Positions 9,697 through 21,096 of a DNA stretch of 64,000 nucleotides are shown here, piece by piece (positions within the stretch are counted from its first letter, which is position 1; every line of letters starts with the position of its first letter). The notes beneath the pieces are model-generated. The model worked only from the letters and a program-made list of their open reading frames with translations, was not told where the DNA came from and ran no database searches. Position numbers and translations under genes: made by a program. The DNA comes from Spirodela intermedia (Eukaryota; Streptophyta; Magnoliopsida; Alismatales; Araceae), in assembly GCA_902729315.2 (NCBI GenBank), contig LR746268.1, forward strand, positions 9,059,005 through 9,123,004, in the 5' to 3' direction.

Positions 9697-12600
9697 TCAT
9701 ATAATGTAGCTGTTCTTCGGCGCCTTAGAGCCCCGCTTCCTCCTCGGGCTCGACCCGAACATGCTGTTCATGGCGCTGACCAGCGCGGCGTCCTCCTCGA
9801 CCACGAACATCTTGGCGGCGTCCGGGTTGGCGAGGAGCTGCTTCGCCACGAGGAACCCTGCGATGGACCACGTCTGGTAGAGCCGCGCCTGCTTCCCGAT
9901 GAAGCGGGCCCTCTTGGTGTCGTAGTACTCGGGCCACTTGTCCCTGGATATCCGGCTCTCGGCGAGCTCCACGGCCCTCGCGGCAATCTCGGGTCTGTTC
10001 ATCTTTATGCATGCCACGGTGAGCTGCAAGTCCCCAAGAGGGTGAATGAAGAAACCATGTAAGTGCATGTGGCGGAAAAAATATTATTATTATCATTATT
10101 ATTTTTGTCAAACTGTTCAAACTGTATGGGTCAAACTGTTCAAGATGCCCTCTAGGAAGTCAAACTTTACGTGGACGAAGAGGAAGCGGCTCACCTGCCA
10201 GAGCAGCGTCGGCCAAGAACCTCCGTTGTGGTACGACCAAGGCCTGCACAAATCACCACATTAGTAGAGAGAGTCTGGGAGCCAGGAGGTAAGAGGTTTT
10301 CGGGCATTATCAAGTGTAGAGTTCTCAGGTTGACTTTCGAGCTCTGTTCATGTGAGGGCGACGTCAACGGGGTTTCCTTGAGCCCAAGAGCGACCGACCA
10401 CTGGATGGGCCATCCAACTCAAAGTCACCAAATGGCTACTTAAGACGGAGGGGTTTATTGCCGCTATAAAAACCAAATGGGAGCGTTCTCAACGTAAAGT
10501 TCAGGGAAAATAAAATGGATACATACGTATTCTTTGGATCGCTGCCTGTGATGATCGCCCATTCCTGTCCATCAAGAGCGGGGTAGCAAATCTTGAAAGG
10601 CATGTCCCCCACCAGGTCGGACCATTTCGCCTCGACAAGATCCAATATGGCATGCGACTGCTTTGCCGTTGCGAGATTGGACACAATGGACCACAGGTTT
10701 CCCAGAGAAAAGAAGCGGAAATCCATGTGGGCCGGCTGCAGGTTTCCGATCAAGTAACCACCTTTGCTGGGCATCCACTCCACGAGCCATGGCGAAATCT
10801 GGTCTGGGTAGATGTTAAACTTGTTTATAGCATCGTAAGAGTACTCCTCTGTCTTGTACCTGTAGATCTCATTGAGCTTCTTCATATCGACCCAGTAGTA
10901 CTCCCTGATATGAAAGGATAACGCTATAAGCCGGTTATTCAAGGCTCGGATCAGGTCGGCAGATCCGTCTTCCGGTGCAAGCATCTCACGAGCACAGAGT
11001 AATGCCGAATAGAAGAGGGCCTGAAGCAAAATTGACGCATCAGAAGGTGAAGGCGGACCCATTTCTCATAAATCACGGCTGGAAGTGATGCATGAATATG
11101 AAAAAAGAAAACTAATGATCGATCCTGCCTGTGGGTTTATATCAATAAACCTGAATTTCCAAAGGGTGGCCGTGGATTCCCATGCGACGGTCAATCATGC
11201 AGGAACCATCCGTCACCAATAATGTTGGAAACATATCGAAGCCATCAGCGAGACAAAGTTTCAAGATCATCTTGATCCCTGTCTGGACGTCAATTCTCTC
11301 CTGAACTGAGACATCCCCAGAGAATTTTCCATAAGCTCTCAGCAATATGATCCACCACAGCCCTGCAAGAGATCTCACATATCAGCTAGACGTATTAGTA
11401 CTATGCGTGTAGAGAAAAAGAAATGCTGGAAGTTCTCTCATATTAGTTTTACCAGAATCAACAGGGGCTACTCTGCCAATTGCCGACTCTCCAAAATCAG
11501 GATCAAGGACCTCTTCTGTCGCAGAATCATCGCCATCAAGAGGAACTGTCCGCACCTTGAAGCTGGCGGGCATCAGTCCTTGACCGGGACTATGGCAATC
11601 CATTGTCTTCTCCCAGCTCTGTCAACAATGGGAGCATCATCACAAGTCAAGCAACTGAGAGTAGAAGAGGAGTAAGCCATAACCAACCTACGTGATGATA
11701 TTGATTGCAAAGATACAAATAGATCAAGCTTACCAGCTGATCCATGAGCTGGTAAGTTTGATCTTAAACTGAAAAAAACACATGAGATAGAACTATATGT
11801 GATCCAACCGGTCGCGGCTCAACAAAGAAAAAAAGAAAAAGAAAAAGAAAAAAAAGAGTGACCACATCTCATAGCATAAGAGACGATTCAACCAAAAAAG
11901 TGCGTCAACAGAGAAAGTCCCTTTCTTATGTTTAACCCAAATGACCCTAGACCAGGGGAGGATACTCTCCAGGCAGACGGTTCTCAAATCGGCAGATAGC
12001 AGTAATTAATAGCCTTATATAAACCTTCAAATTTAAAAATGAAATGAACTAAATATGTGTAACTTCAAATTTATAGATAAAAGAAAAAGATGGAAGAAGA
12101 TGGAAAAAGATGTTCTTGGATCGATATAAAATGTTATTATCTTGCCTTCTTTTTGTCACGTGAACCTTAACATAGCACAGTCAACACTAACTATTAAATG
12201 TGTATCAGGATGGAAAGGAGTGCGTCACCTGCAGCTGAAGTGTGTGGAGGATGAAGTTGCGGACAATATCATATTCTCCTTTTAACAGGAAAGCAACGCC
12301 AGATGGTATGAAATCACGAATAAAGACCTGATCGTAGTTAAGAACACTTGCATCTGATGGGTCATTGGCAGCAATTGTGCCAACTGGATTACCACAGTAG
12401 TAAACCACAGATTCCTTCAGAAGGCTCCAAGCTTCATCCTCGACAGTCTGTCCCCTCTCCTCGCCATTTTCCGGACGCCGAAGCTCCTCCAGACCAATAA
12501 CATCTTTGAGGTTTACTTCGTCCATGTACATGTTTCTATTACCAGTTTCTCTCAAAAAGGTCCCATTTTTCACATCGCTGCCTATCTCAGTAATCCTTTC

Positions 12601-12876
12601 AGGCAGCTGGCATTGGCAGAGGGGTAATTCTGGGCGTCCGAATGCTTTACTTCCGCGATAAAGAGGTCCGCCATTCCAAAGTGCACAAATCTTCCTGTCT
12701 TTCATGGAACCTTTTAGATGGCGTGCATACTGCGTCCTATTTTCTGAATGTTTCTTCCTGTTTTGGAGATGGCTTACAGACGGGCAACCCGGATTTTGGC
12801 TTCCTCGTGATCTTGAGCAAAAATCCCGGGGAGGAGCCCCATAAAACAATCGCGGAGCCATTTCTACACCCCTCAT
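9697..12876 (-). CDS. Alkaline/neutral invertase, chloroplast-type (GH100, InvE-like)
   Basis: Six coding exons (12876-12229, 11618-11453, 11362-11151, 11020-10527, 10243-10195, 10023-9697) give 631 residues. The enzyme splits sucrose into glucose and fructose at neutral to alkaline pH. The first ~130 residues are poorly conserved and basic, as expected for an organelle transit peptide. The conserved core begins at [20 protein letters not shown]. Diagnostic GH100 blocks include [24 protein letters not shown] (Asp270) and WPEYYDTK (Glu555). The Asp and Glu are the likely catalytic pair, by my recollection of the bacterial structure. The middle of the protein closely matches the chloroplast isoform A/N-InvE, which I recall as supporting early plastid development. 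The exact N-terminal Met is uncertain because a second ATG lies five codons in. Confidence 0.92.
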
Positions 12877-12958
12877 CGTATAGGTGGCCGCCGTGGAAGA
12901 TCTTTAGCTAATCAATATACACCTGTATAGGAAGAAGAGGAACATTTTCACACGAACA

Positions 12959-12989
<31 letters not shown>

Positions 12990-14399
12990 AATGATTGATG
13001 ATAGTGATGACGCAATGGAGATCTACATCGAAAACAGGCTCAAAAAATAATAAGACAACAAAGATCCTGTGCAAGAACCAAGATATCTATTGGGGTAGAA
13101 CAGGCAGGAAGCCCAAAGAAGATCTATGAGTGGGAACGCCGAACCGAACATGGAGGACCGTGCCAGACACAAAGGAGACTAGCCAGATTCCTACTGTTTC
13201 ACTCATCGGTATGATCCGGCCGTTGCCCACAACAGCCAGCCAACAAGGGGCAGGTACAGAATGAAGAATGCGCTTGCGCCCGCGGGAGGTTGCCATGGCA
13301 TCTACCCCACACGTACAACACGAGATCAGTATGTGACCGGATCGTGCAATAAAATTCCGAAGATTGTACGGGAACCTGGTCGAATAATAGAAGAGGGATG
13401 CTCTGGATTGTCCCGACAAAGTTTCGGAGGAAGAAGGAGAGAAAAGATGGCCGGCGGCCCGCAGATTAACACCGCAAACGGCTCCCCCATAGAAACTCTG
13501 GAAAAGGAGAGGGGCAGGAAAACGGCGGAATCCATCAAGATGACCTGAAAGATCAACAAAATGTAGCCGCAGGTCCGCAGACAGCAAGACGATGCCCGGT
13601 TGAGCTCCAGCTCGCCGGATTCCGCAGTCCCCCCTCGCGATCGCGCGGCCCGCCACAGAAGATAAACAATAACAAAGAAGGAACCGGGGAGAAGATTTTA
13701 TTCCAGAAAATGAGGGAGTTATCCTCAAGAACAGGGATCGGTCTCGGGGGCAGATCGACGCGGCAAGAGAACAAATTCCGGCTAATATCGGGCAATTCTC
13801 ACGTGCACGAAAACCCCTCCTCCCTCTTCTCCGTTTTATACACGCATCCCACGGCCCACCCGCTCGAAAGCTCCCGCCTCCGCCGGCCATTATCCAGACT
13901 CAGACCAGACCCCCAAAACTCTCTCTCCTCTCCGCCGCCCACAACGGTCAGCTCTCAAATTGCCCTCAGAATTTGTACAATTATGGCAGATTTTCTCGTA
14001 TTTGGGTTTTCCCGGCGAATTAATTAATCTTCAGGTGGAGCCCGGGCTGCCCCACACCCCCCCCCCCATCGACGAAAGCGGCAACGGGCTACGTGGAGGC
14101 TTCGAATCCACGCCGACGATTCTGACGGCGGTCTCGACCGCACGATTGGTGGGATTCGAGGGCCGCCCTCGCGCCACGACACTACTGAGGACGACCCCCA
14201 CGTGCCACGTGTTAGCGCCGCGAAGGCCCACAACATTGACCAGGGAGGAGGAGCTGATGGTACGTAACAGTGGGGCCCACACGTGTAGGGGATCACAGAA
14301 AGACTTCAACACAACCGATTGCACTGTGGGGGGGTCGCAAGCTCAGCACGTACACTAGAAGACGGACTATTAGAGAGAGAGAGAGAGAAAGAGAGAGAG
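12877..14399. promoter_or_regulatory. HDA9 3' UTR plus invertase promoter and leader
   Basis: This 1.5-kb gap lies between two minus-strand genes. The upper end must hold the HDA9 3' UTR and the lower end the invertase promoter and 5' leader. Visible features are a (GAT)9 microsatellite at 12961-12988, a GA tract at about 14374-14399 that abuts the HDA9 stop codon, and a run of 9-10 C at about 14057-14068. A 267-codon minus-strand open frame at 13890-13087 shows no recognisable domain and is treated as non-coding leader. Confidence 0.5.
12961..12988. repeat. (GAT)9 microsatellite
   Basis: Trinucleotide repeat about 85-110 bp upstream of the invertase start codon, so probably within its 5' leader or proximal promoter. 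Confidence 0.9.
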
Positions 14400-17300
14400 T
14401 TAGGTGCCGTCGTCCATGTTGTCGTTGTCGCCGTCGTAGTACTCATCGTCGCGCTGAATCTGCTTGTCTTGAGCATGCTCTGAAAAGGGAGGACAACGAC
14501 CACGGATTACTTCTTCTGCTCAAATCCTCCCGGTGGCATTAAAAAAGAAAACAATCAGGAGGAAGAGGAGTTTCATTCGAGGAAAACAAGCTTTCTATGC
14601 CCAAGAAAAAGTCAGCTTCTGCGCTGACTTCTGCGGCCCAAAGTCTATCACGGGGGACCTGGATCCTCATGAGCCATATCACCCGACAATAATCACTGCT
14701 TATTGGGGGAAGAAGGTTGACTTACGGTCCATTCTCTCATCAGGATTCTGCTCAGCTTCATCAAAATCTGGGATGTAGAAGTCGGGAGGCACCTGCAACA
14801 AGATCAGTAAGAACCACCCCCCTCATATTTCTAAAAATTATGAATGCCAAACAACTTTACTTTAAGCACTGACCGAATTCAATCCGGAAACTAATTTCTG
14901 AAGTAATAATGATTGCAGCACCCAGGAACTCTGACAAAATTCCTTGATAGCTAAAGGCAAGAAGAACATAACCCAGAAGCAGTCAAGGTTGGATTGGTAC
15001 CTCGTGCATCTGCACGCTTGGAGCATGTTGTATGCACCGCAAGTTCTCGAATACTTGACTCTTTATCGCACTGATGTATGACTTGCTATTCAAGTTCTCC
15101 TGATCATAGAACACGAAGAAATTCAACTGGGCAGCATGAGAATCCACAACTTGCCGCTTAAAACAGGGTCCACACAGCCAACAAGTTTTATGAATTTGAA
15201 GGCAGAGGCGGAAATCAGTGAATATAGTTCCAACAGTTGCAGTTCAGGACCAGCAACTAGAAGTAAATCGGCCGAGCTGAAGATGTGCTCTTCAGCGTCA
15301 AGGACCCAGTCACTTACCAGATTTGAACTCTGAATCTTCAAAGAGTAGTCTGGACCGAAATACTTGATATAGTCATTGTCTGGAATTTCTGCAGGGAGGA
15401 GATAGAGAAGCTATAGTATGCATGAAGAAACCTTTTATAGGCTTAACCTTAGAAATATACGCCATTTTTATTTTATTTTTGTTCTTTAAGATAGATTAAT
15501 GAATTAATGAATTAATAAATACCCTGTCTCACTTCACTCAAATTGTGCGTCCCAACAGATTAGACTTATATAAATTAAAAAAGGTACCATACCATTCGAA
15601 AGTTCTGTATCTAATAGGACGCCAGTCTCAACAGTCCAACATCGAGCTACGTTCTCCTTTGTGTATCCTCCACCCCCAGTGACCTTCAGAAGAACATTGC
15701 ACATAATCGACTCTTATTCTGAAGACAGAAACATGAAAGGGAAAGCGGAAAATGATACATACCAATAAAGGTAAATTAAATTTTTTTACGAACTTTACAC
15801 ATTCGGAATGCCCTGCGAGAAAGAAAGCAATCAAAGCATAAGCAAACATTGAAAAAGTAAATATAAGAATGAAAAGTGTATTATATATAGGGGACTACAT
15901 TTGAATTATTGCGAAGAAGAGTGAAATGCCACATTTCCACTTTGAGTGAATTATATGATCACACCTTGTAATCAATGAGAGTGATTTGCGAATCGCAGAA
16001 TGTCGACAGGACTTTCGCCGTGCAACTTATTGCTTAATACAAGATTAAATGTTATAAAATTCCTTATTATGACACTATGATCATGGCATAAGTTGACTGG
16101 CATTTCGCACTCATTTATTCTGATGGTATCAGTAACTCTACTGGCACGAACATGACATATACTGGCTCGGTCAAATGGAATGAGCAGCTTTGATCCTCTT
16201 ACTAAGTGTAGAACAAGAAATGAGAATTTCAAAGAAAAGTTTAGAATAAGAGCTGTCTCTTCTGCTTCTTCTGTGATCAAATTTACTTAAACAAGGGGAT
16301 TATTTTGCCTCTTAAAGGCTGTCTCCTTTCCCAACAAGTCATAATTCTTGTTATATTTTATATTCTTGAGAGACTTGAGAGAACGTTTTTGGTTGCTGGG
16401 CTTATTGATAAACTCTGCTTTGGCTTCTGTCCTATAAGATAGCTTGAGAACTTGTTCCATCTTGTCCTATCGGACTCTTCTAACCCCCATGCCGAACTCA
16501 CAAGTCCAAGTCCAACCCATGCATAAGCAGCCCATTCTTCAACCATCTCTTCACTTATTCAGTTTGATCAAATTTTGATCCTGAGAATTGTTGAAGACGC
16601 TCACCAAAATCTCTAAGGCCTCGTGACATTGGCTTAGACTACTGGAGGTTAAGCCCACGTTAGGTCTTATTAAATTCTCTGACTACCGGATTCTATACTC
16701 TCATAAGTAAGTACGGTCTTCTTGAAACTTCCAACCACTACCACATAAGGTCTTCATAGATCTTTAGATCACTGGAACTTGTCTTATTGACGTCTTATCA
16801 GATTCTTTCGCCAGAGGACTCAGTTTTCACATATGGTCTAACTAAATCTTTTTAACCAGCATTTAACTCCGAGTCTAAATAAGGTCCTCAAAGATCCTTT
16901 GAAAAGTATGCTCCAAGCCTACATGGCGACATACTGAATTTTTTGACTACCTGTCTCTGGACCCCTATAAGATCTTATTATAACTCTGTAACTTGTTGAG
17001 TTCTAAGCCTATATATGATCTCACGTTATCATTTTATCACCTCATAAAGCCTTATTGCATTATGACCACTGGCTTTAAGACCACGTGGAGTATTATTAGA
17101 ACTTGGGCTAAGGCCCAAAATTCAACAATGTCCTCAAGTGTTGTTACCTTTCTTATGGTGGCACAAATCCCATAAAAACAATTATTACTCAACTTATTGT
17201 AGAGAAGCATTTTGCGAAGGGGAAAACCCCTTTGTTGTCTTATCACTTCACTTCAAGATTCATCAATAGTTTGACCTATTTTAGCCAGTGGTAAATCGCC

Positions 17301-20300
17301 AGCAATCTCCATACCAGTCCCTCTTCTTCTACCAGATACCCATGATTGATGCCACCTTGTTGTTAGCTGCTTAAATCTTTTACGTAATGGGCAGGGATGC
17401 CAGAAGAGACCTTGGTCTTTTTAGAGATCCTAATAGGCCTCTCTCTACTCAGGGTAGCATGGGAATCAGATTGGCGGTCCTTATGCGTTGTTAATGGACA
17501 GCTTATTCGTGGCAACCCAAAAATTTCAGATTTTTTTTTCCATACTGCTTTCCAACCGTTTAAGTCAATTTTCATTCAAGACCCAGGACGCAGGATTCCT
17601 ATACAGAGACAATAATTTTCTTTCCAGGGATTCAAATATTTAACCAATACAGATAATCTCAAATTTCTTAGGCTGGCCTGGATATCTTGTACCCAGGCCA
17701 AACACTAAAGGATAGCTGCGAACATGGAAAATTAAAACAACATAAAATTCGAAGCCTAGCATTTTGGTGTTTCCAGTGTTAATAAGTAAGATAAACAAAA
17801 AGGCAACGTAAATATTCACTTCAAACATTTTCATGATGATGACGTATTAGTTAACCCAAGTGATTGCCTCTTGAAGGACAAAAAATTACTTCCACCGTTA
17901 CTGTCATTATTTTCGGATTTAAGAACCACTTGTAGCGCAACACATAGATGACAATGAGAAAAAAGATTAAGATAAGGACGAGCACCATCAATGGACAGAT
18001 TGAAGCAGCCCAGGCGATCCCTAGCAAGTGAGTCAGCACCACACTGGAGAACAATAGCTCCTGGCGAATATATTTCAACAACCTTCGCAATGATCTGCAT
18101 ACGAACATATTCTGCTGAAACCCTAAAAAAGAATGGTAACTCGAGAAAACCCAGACCCGTTTTTTTTACATCAATTTTCTACTGCAAGATGAAGCCGTTT
18201 ATTTGAACTTACTGTTTTGAAAAGGCGAGTGAAACTATTATCATCTATGCCATCCTTGAGTGGAACATTTATGGCATAATATTTTCCCTCTCTTTCTCCT
18301 GTTTCCTGTAAAATCCAAGCAAGTGCAGTTATCTCATTGCACTTTGTTACGAAGAAGAACTATATCTGATGGAAACATGCACAAGAATTAGAATAATCTG
18401 CAGTGACAGATGTACTTTTCTAAAATAAAAGCACAGAGGATGCAACTAAATAAGGAAATTGGCAACTCTCAAGCATTTCTTATAATTCACGATCCACTAA
18501 ATAAAACAAGATGACACCAGACAAAGTAGCTCAAAAGATGAGATTCTCACATCTTCATACACTACATACACTACCATAGTAGTAAGCTATAAAGATAGCA
18601 GAAAAAAGTTACCTTAACATCTCCTGTTCCAGGAAAGAACATATCGCCATATTTGTGAAAACTAACAGTCATCACCCTGAAAAACAAGTAAGGCTATTAC
18701 TATAAACCGTACTACATTAATCCATGTGCATCATGCACTTTCTCTTCAAACACATCGCAATTATCCTGTAAATCTAACTAAATAAACACATGGATTTGAA
18801 ATGGAATTTTACTTTACCTGTCTGTGAAATAGAAGGCTTCTTCAACTCCATCTCCATGATGCACATCAATATCAATATAGAGAACTCGAGCGTGATACTT
18901 AAGAAGTTCCAGAATCCCTAAAACCAAGTCATTGATGTAACAAAAACCAGAGGCCTGACACTTTTTTGCATGGTGCAAGCCACCAGCCCAATTAATGGCA
19001 ATGTCACATAACCCATTGTTCAATCTCCGTGCAGCATCTAAAAAACAAAATCAAGCAATTGAAATATAATCCCACCTGGAAAAATATTTTGTATTGTGAA
19101 ATTTGCTATTACCTATCGTGCCGCCAGCATAAATTTGACAGAACTCAAATAAATTATCAAATATGGGGGAGTCTTCCCCGACATTATCTGCAAAAAGAAG
19201 CTTTTAGCGCCCGAAAAAAGAAAGATTTGACAAAGATGAACTGATGGGATCAGGGTGCATAGCATAAAAAATACTCATCGAGTCCCTTTCTTCATGATAA
19301 TGCAGCAAATGTGAATCTTATTCCAAGTTATTTTTGCAAAATTTTGGAAAAGAGATGTAACAGAATGCAAGGACTGAGTATAATTTAGAAGCAAAAAAAT
19401 TGATATACTGGCAGCCGGGCTCCAAAGTTCAGCTTAGCATAGAAACTGAAACTCTCTTAAAGACGCTTGTAAAAATTATGCATTGAGAGGAAATAACTGC
19501 ATGCCTCTCACTCGTACATTTTTTTAATTCATTTGGAAATAGATGTTGCTTGTCTGGAGTAATCCGATGCAAAAATTCCACATAGTCTGTCGAGTGAAAC
19601 TGGGCAAGCTCAACAGGATATGCCTTGTGCGGACGCTGCATACATAATGAAGGAAATTCAGCAGGACAGCTTCAAGTACATCGACACGCGCGTGGGTGGG
19701 TCATTTACAGTAACGAAATCACTGTATATGACTAACATATATCTCCATCTTCTGGTGGAGTCCGTAAGAGAGCACAAGATGGTGAGTCATACAGAGGCGA
19801 TGAGGCTTCATTGGATGGTTTGGTCCAAAATAAACATTGCCCACGTCTCCTGAAACAGCAACAAGAGCCAGATCAAAAGCAAGACAAATAAGGAAATACT
19901 GCACAGTCTTCTGAAATCAGAGAGAAGAGAGTCCAGTGAAGAATGGAGCACTAGCATCCAATGACTTTCAGGACGCCACGATTTGTTGTAATTCTTCGGT
20001 TGGATTCCAATTTCTTCTAAAAAATATATATATATTTCCCCCTCTCTTAAATCTACTTATTGCGTTGCCAACCTCTCTGCTTCTATGACGACGTGCGACT
20101 CCAGACAACAGTTTCTTTTTTGTCCATTTTATTTTTCGTCCAATTATTTCACATTGACTCTACTCTGAACCAGAGCGGTAAATATCCGCAACCTCCCGCG
20201 TGATCTCATATTCGACTCCCGTAATTATCAGTACGCTCTCCACTAGCTCTCTCAAAACTCAGGGCGAAAGGGCTCTACAGAGACGGAAGCGAACCATGCG

Positions 20301-20374
20301 GGCGAGCTCGTAGAGAGAGAGAGAGAGAGAGGAGCACCGTCGTAGAAGTAGGCGATCCTGTCTTTGGTCTTCAT
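14400..20374 (-). CDS. HDA9: Class I (RPD3-type) histone deacetylase, HDA9 ortholog
   Basis: Fourteen coding exons (20374-20338, 19849-19737, 19635-19518, 19187-19113, 19037-18818, 18676-18613, 18305-18213, 18094-17986, 15812-15763, 15683-15593, 15388-15318, 15099-15001, 14792-14726, 14479-14400) encode 428 residues, against about 426 for Arabidopsis HDA9. The family core is complete: His136-His137 in GGLHHAKK, zinc ligands Asp172, His174 and Asp261 (QCGADSL), and catalytic Tyr300 in GGGGYT. The acidic C-terminal tail ending [11 protein letters not shown] is the HDA9-specific tail rather than that of HDA6 or HDA19. The nuclear enzyme removes acetyl groups from histone H3 and in Arabidopsis works with POWERDRESS in flowering and stress control. 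An in-frame ATG at 20485 could add 37 residues, but the conserved start is at 20374. Intron 8 is 2.2 kb and repeat-bearing. Confidence 0.96.
16600..17115. repeat. Degenerate ~45-bp tandem repeat inside HDA9 intron 8
   Basis: Roughly eight to ten imperfect units follow one another. Each carries a variant of ATAAGGTCTTATTAGATC, then a TTTGACCACTGG-like block, then a segment such as TCTAAGCCT or TCCAAGCCT. Examples start near 16657, 16727, 16785, 16829, 16872, 16966 and 17008. Units vary by substitutions and small indels, so the array is old. It fills part of the 2.2-kb intron 15813-17985, the longest in the gene. No open frame or transposon end is evident around it. Confidence 0.6.
20312..20331. 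repeat. (GA)10 microsatellite next to HDA9 5' splice site
   Basis: The tract reads as CT on the gene strand and begins six bases into intron 1, directly after the 5' splice site of the first coding exon. Confidence 0.9.
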
Positions 20375-21096
20375 CCTAGAACCACCACCAACCTTCGAGC
20401 GATCGATCCCCGTCACGCAGAGGGGGCAGGCCGGACGCGGGAGGCGATTCTGAGACGAGCTCCCCGGCGGAGGATTTCTCCGCATTCGGCGAGGATGGTC
20501 ACCGAAATTCCTATTTTGGGGCGTCCTCGACGTGATAACTCCTGGGACCCCACCGTCATTTCACTCTGAAATTTCCCCAAAAGATACAACTATATTCCTG
20601 AAATTAATAGCCAGCTGATTTTCTTCTCCAAATTATCCAAGACGACAGACGAGACCGATGGGTCCGATTCGACTCGTATTTTTTTCAGGTCCTATTAAAT
20701 AATATCCATCTCTGTATAATAAAAAAGAGCACACGGTGGGGTACCTCTATGCACCAAAATTAAAATTAATTTATCTAAATTAATAAAAATAATTAGCTAA
20801 GTTAATCGGACGGCAGATACGTCCTATTATTAAAAACGGAATATCATCGATAAAACTCGTGATTAAAAATCCAACCTGGCCTCTTGCTGCACACACACAC
20901 GCATATATATATATTTATTTATTTATTTTAATGGCGATTCCTGTGTTGAAATCCGAGCTTTTAAGGCCTATTAATTTAAAAGCATATATAATTCGACGAC
21001 GCTTATTATTTCATTCCTTGAAATCTGCTTATTTACCGGCTAGCTACTCATTCGCGCGCCCGCGTGGGAGGAGGCATTTGTGCTTCACTGTCCGCC
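20375..21096. promoter_or_regulatory. Candidate bidirectional promoter, HDA9 / FBL11-like
   Basis: The start codons of the HDA9-type gene (-) and the BTB/LRR gene (+) are only 722 bp apart, so both promoters and leaders share this interval. The HDA9 side is GC-rich. The middle is AT-rich, with a CA run followed by (TA)n and TTTA repeats at about 20886-20929. The FBL11 side is again GC-rich up to a good ATG context (GCCATGG at 21094-21100). No separate gene is visible. Confidence 0.6.

Noticed and set aside
13087-13890. 267-codon minus-strand open frame upstream of the invertase
   Set aside because: It has no recognisable domain, unusual Cys/Arg/Ser-rich composition and lies where the invertase promoter and leader are expected. 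It could be revisited if transcripts show an extra exon.
16600-17115. CRISPR-like array
   Set aside because: The repeats are degenerate, lack constant-length repeat and spacer structure, and lie in a plant nuclear intron.
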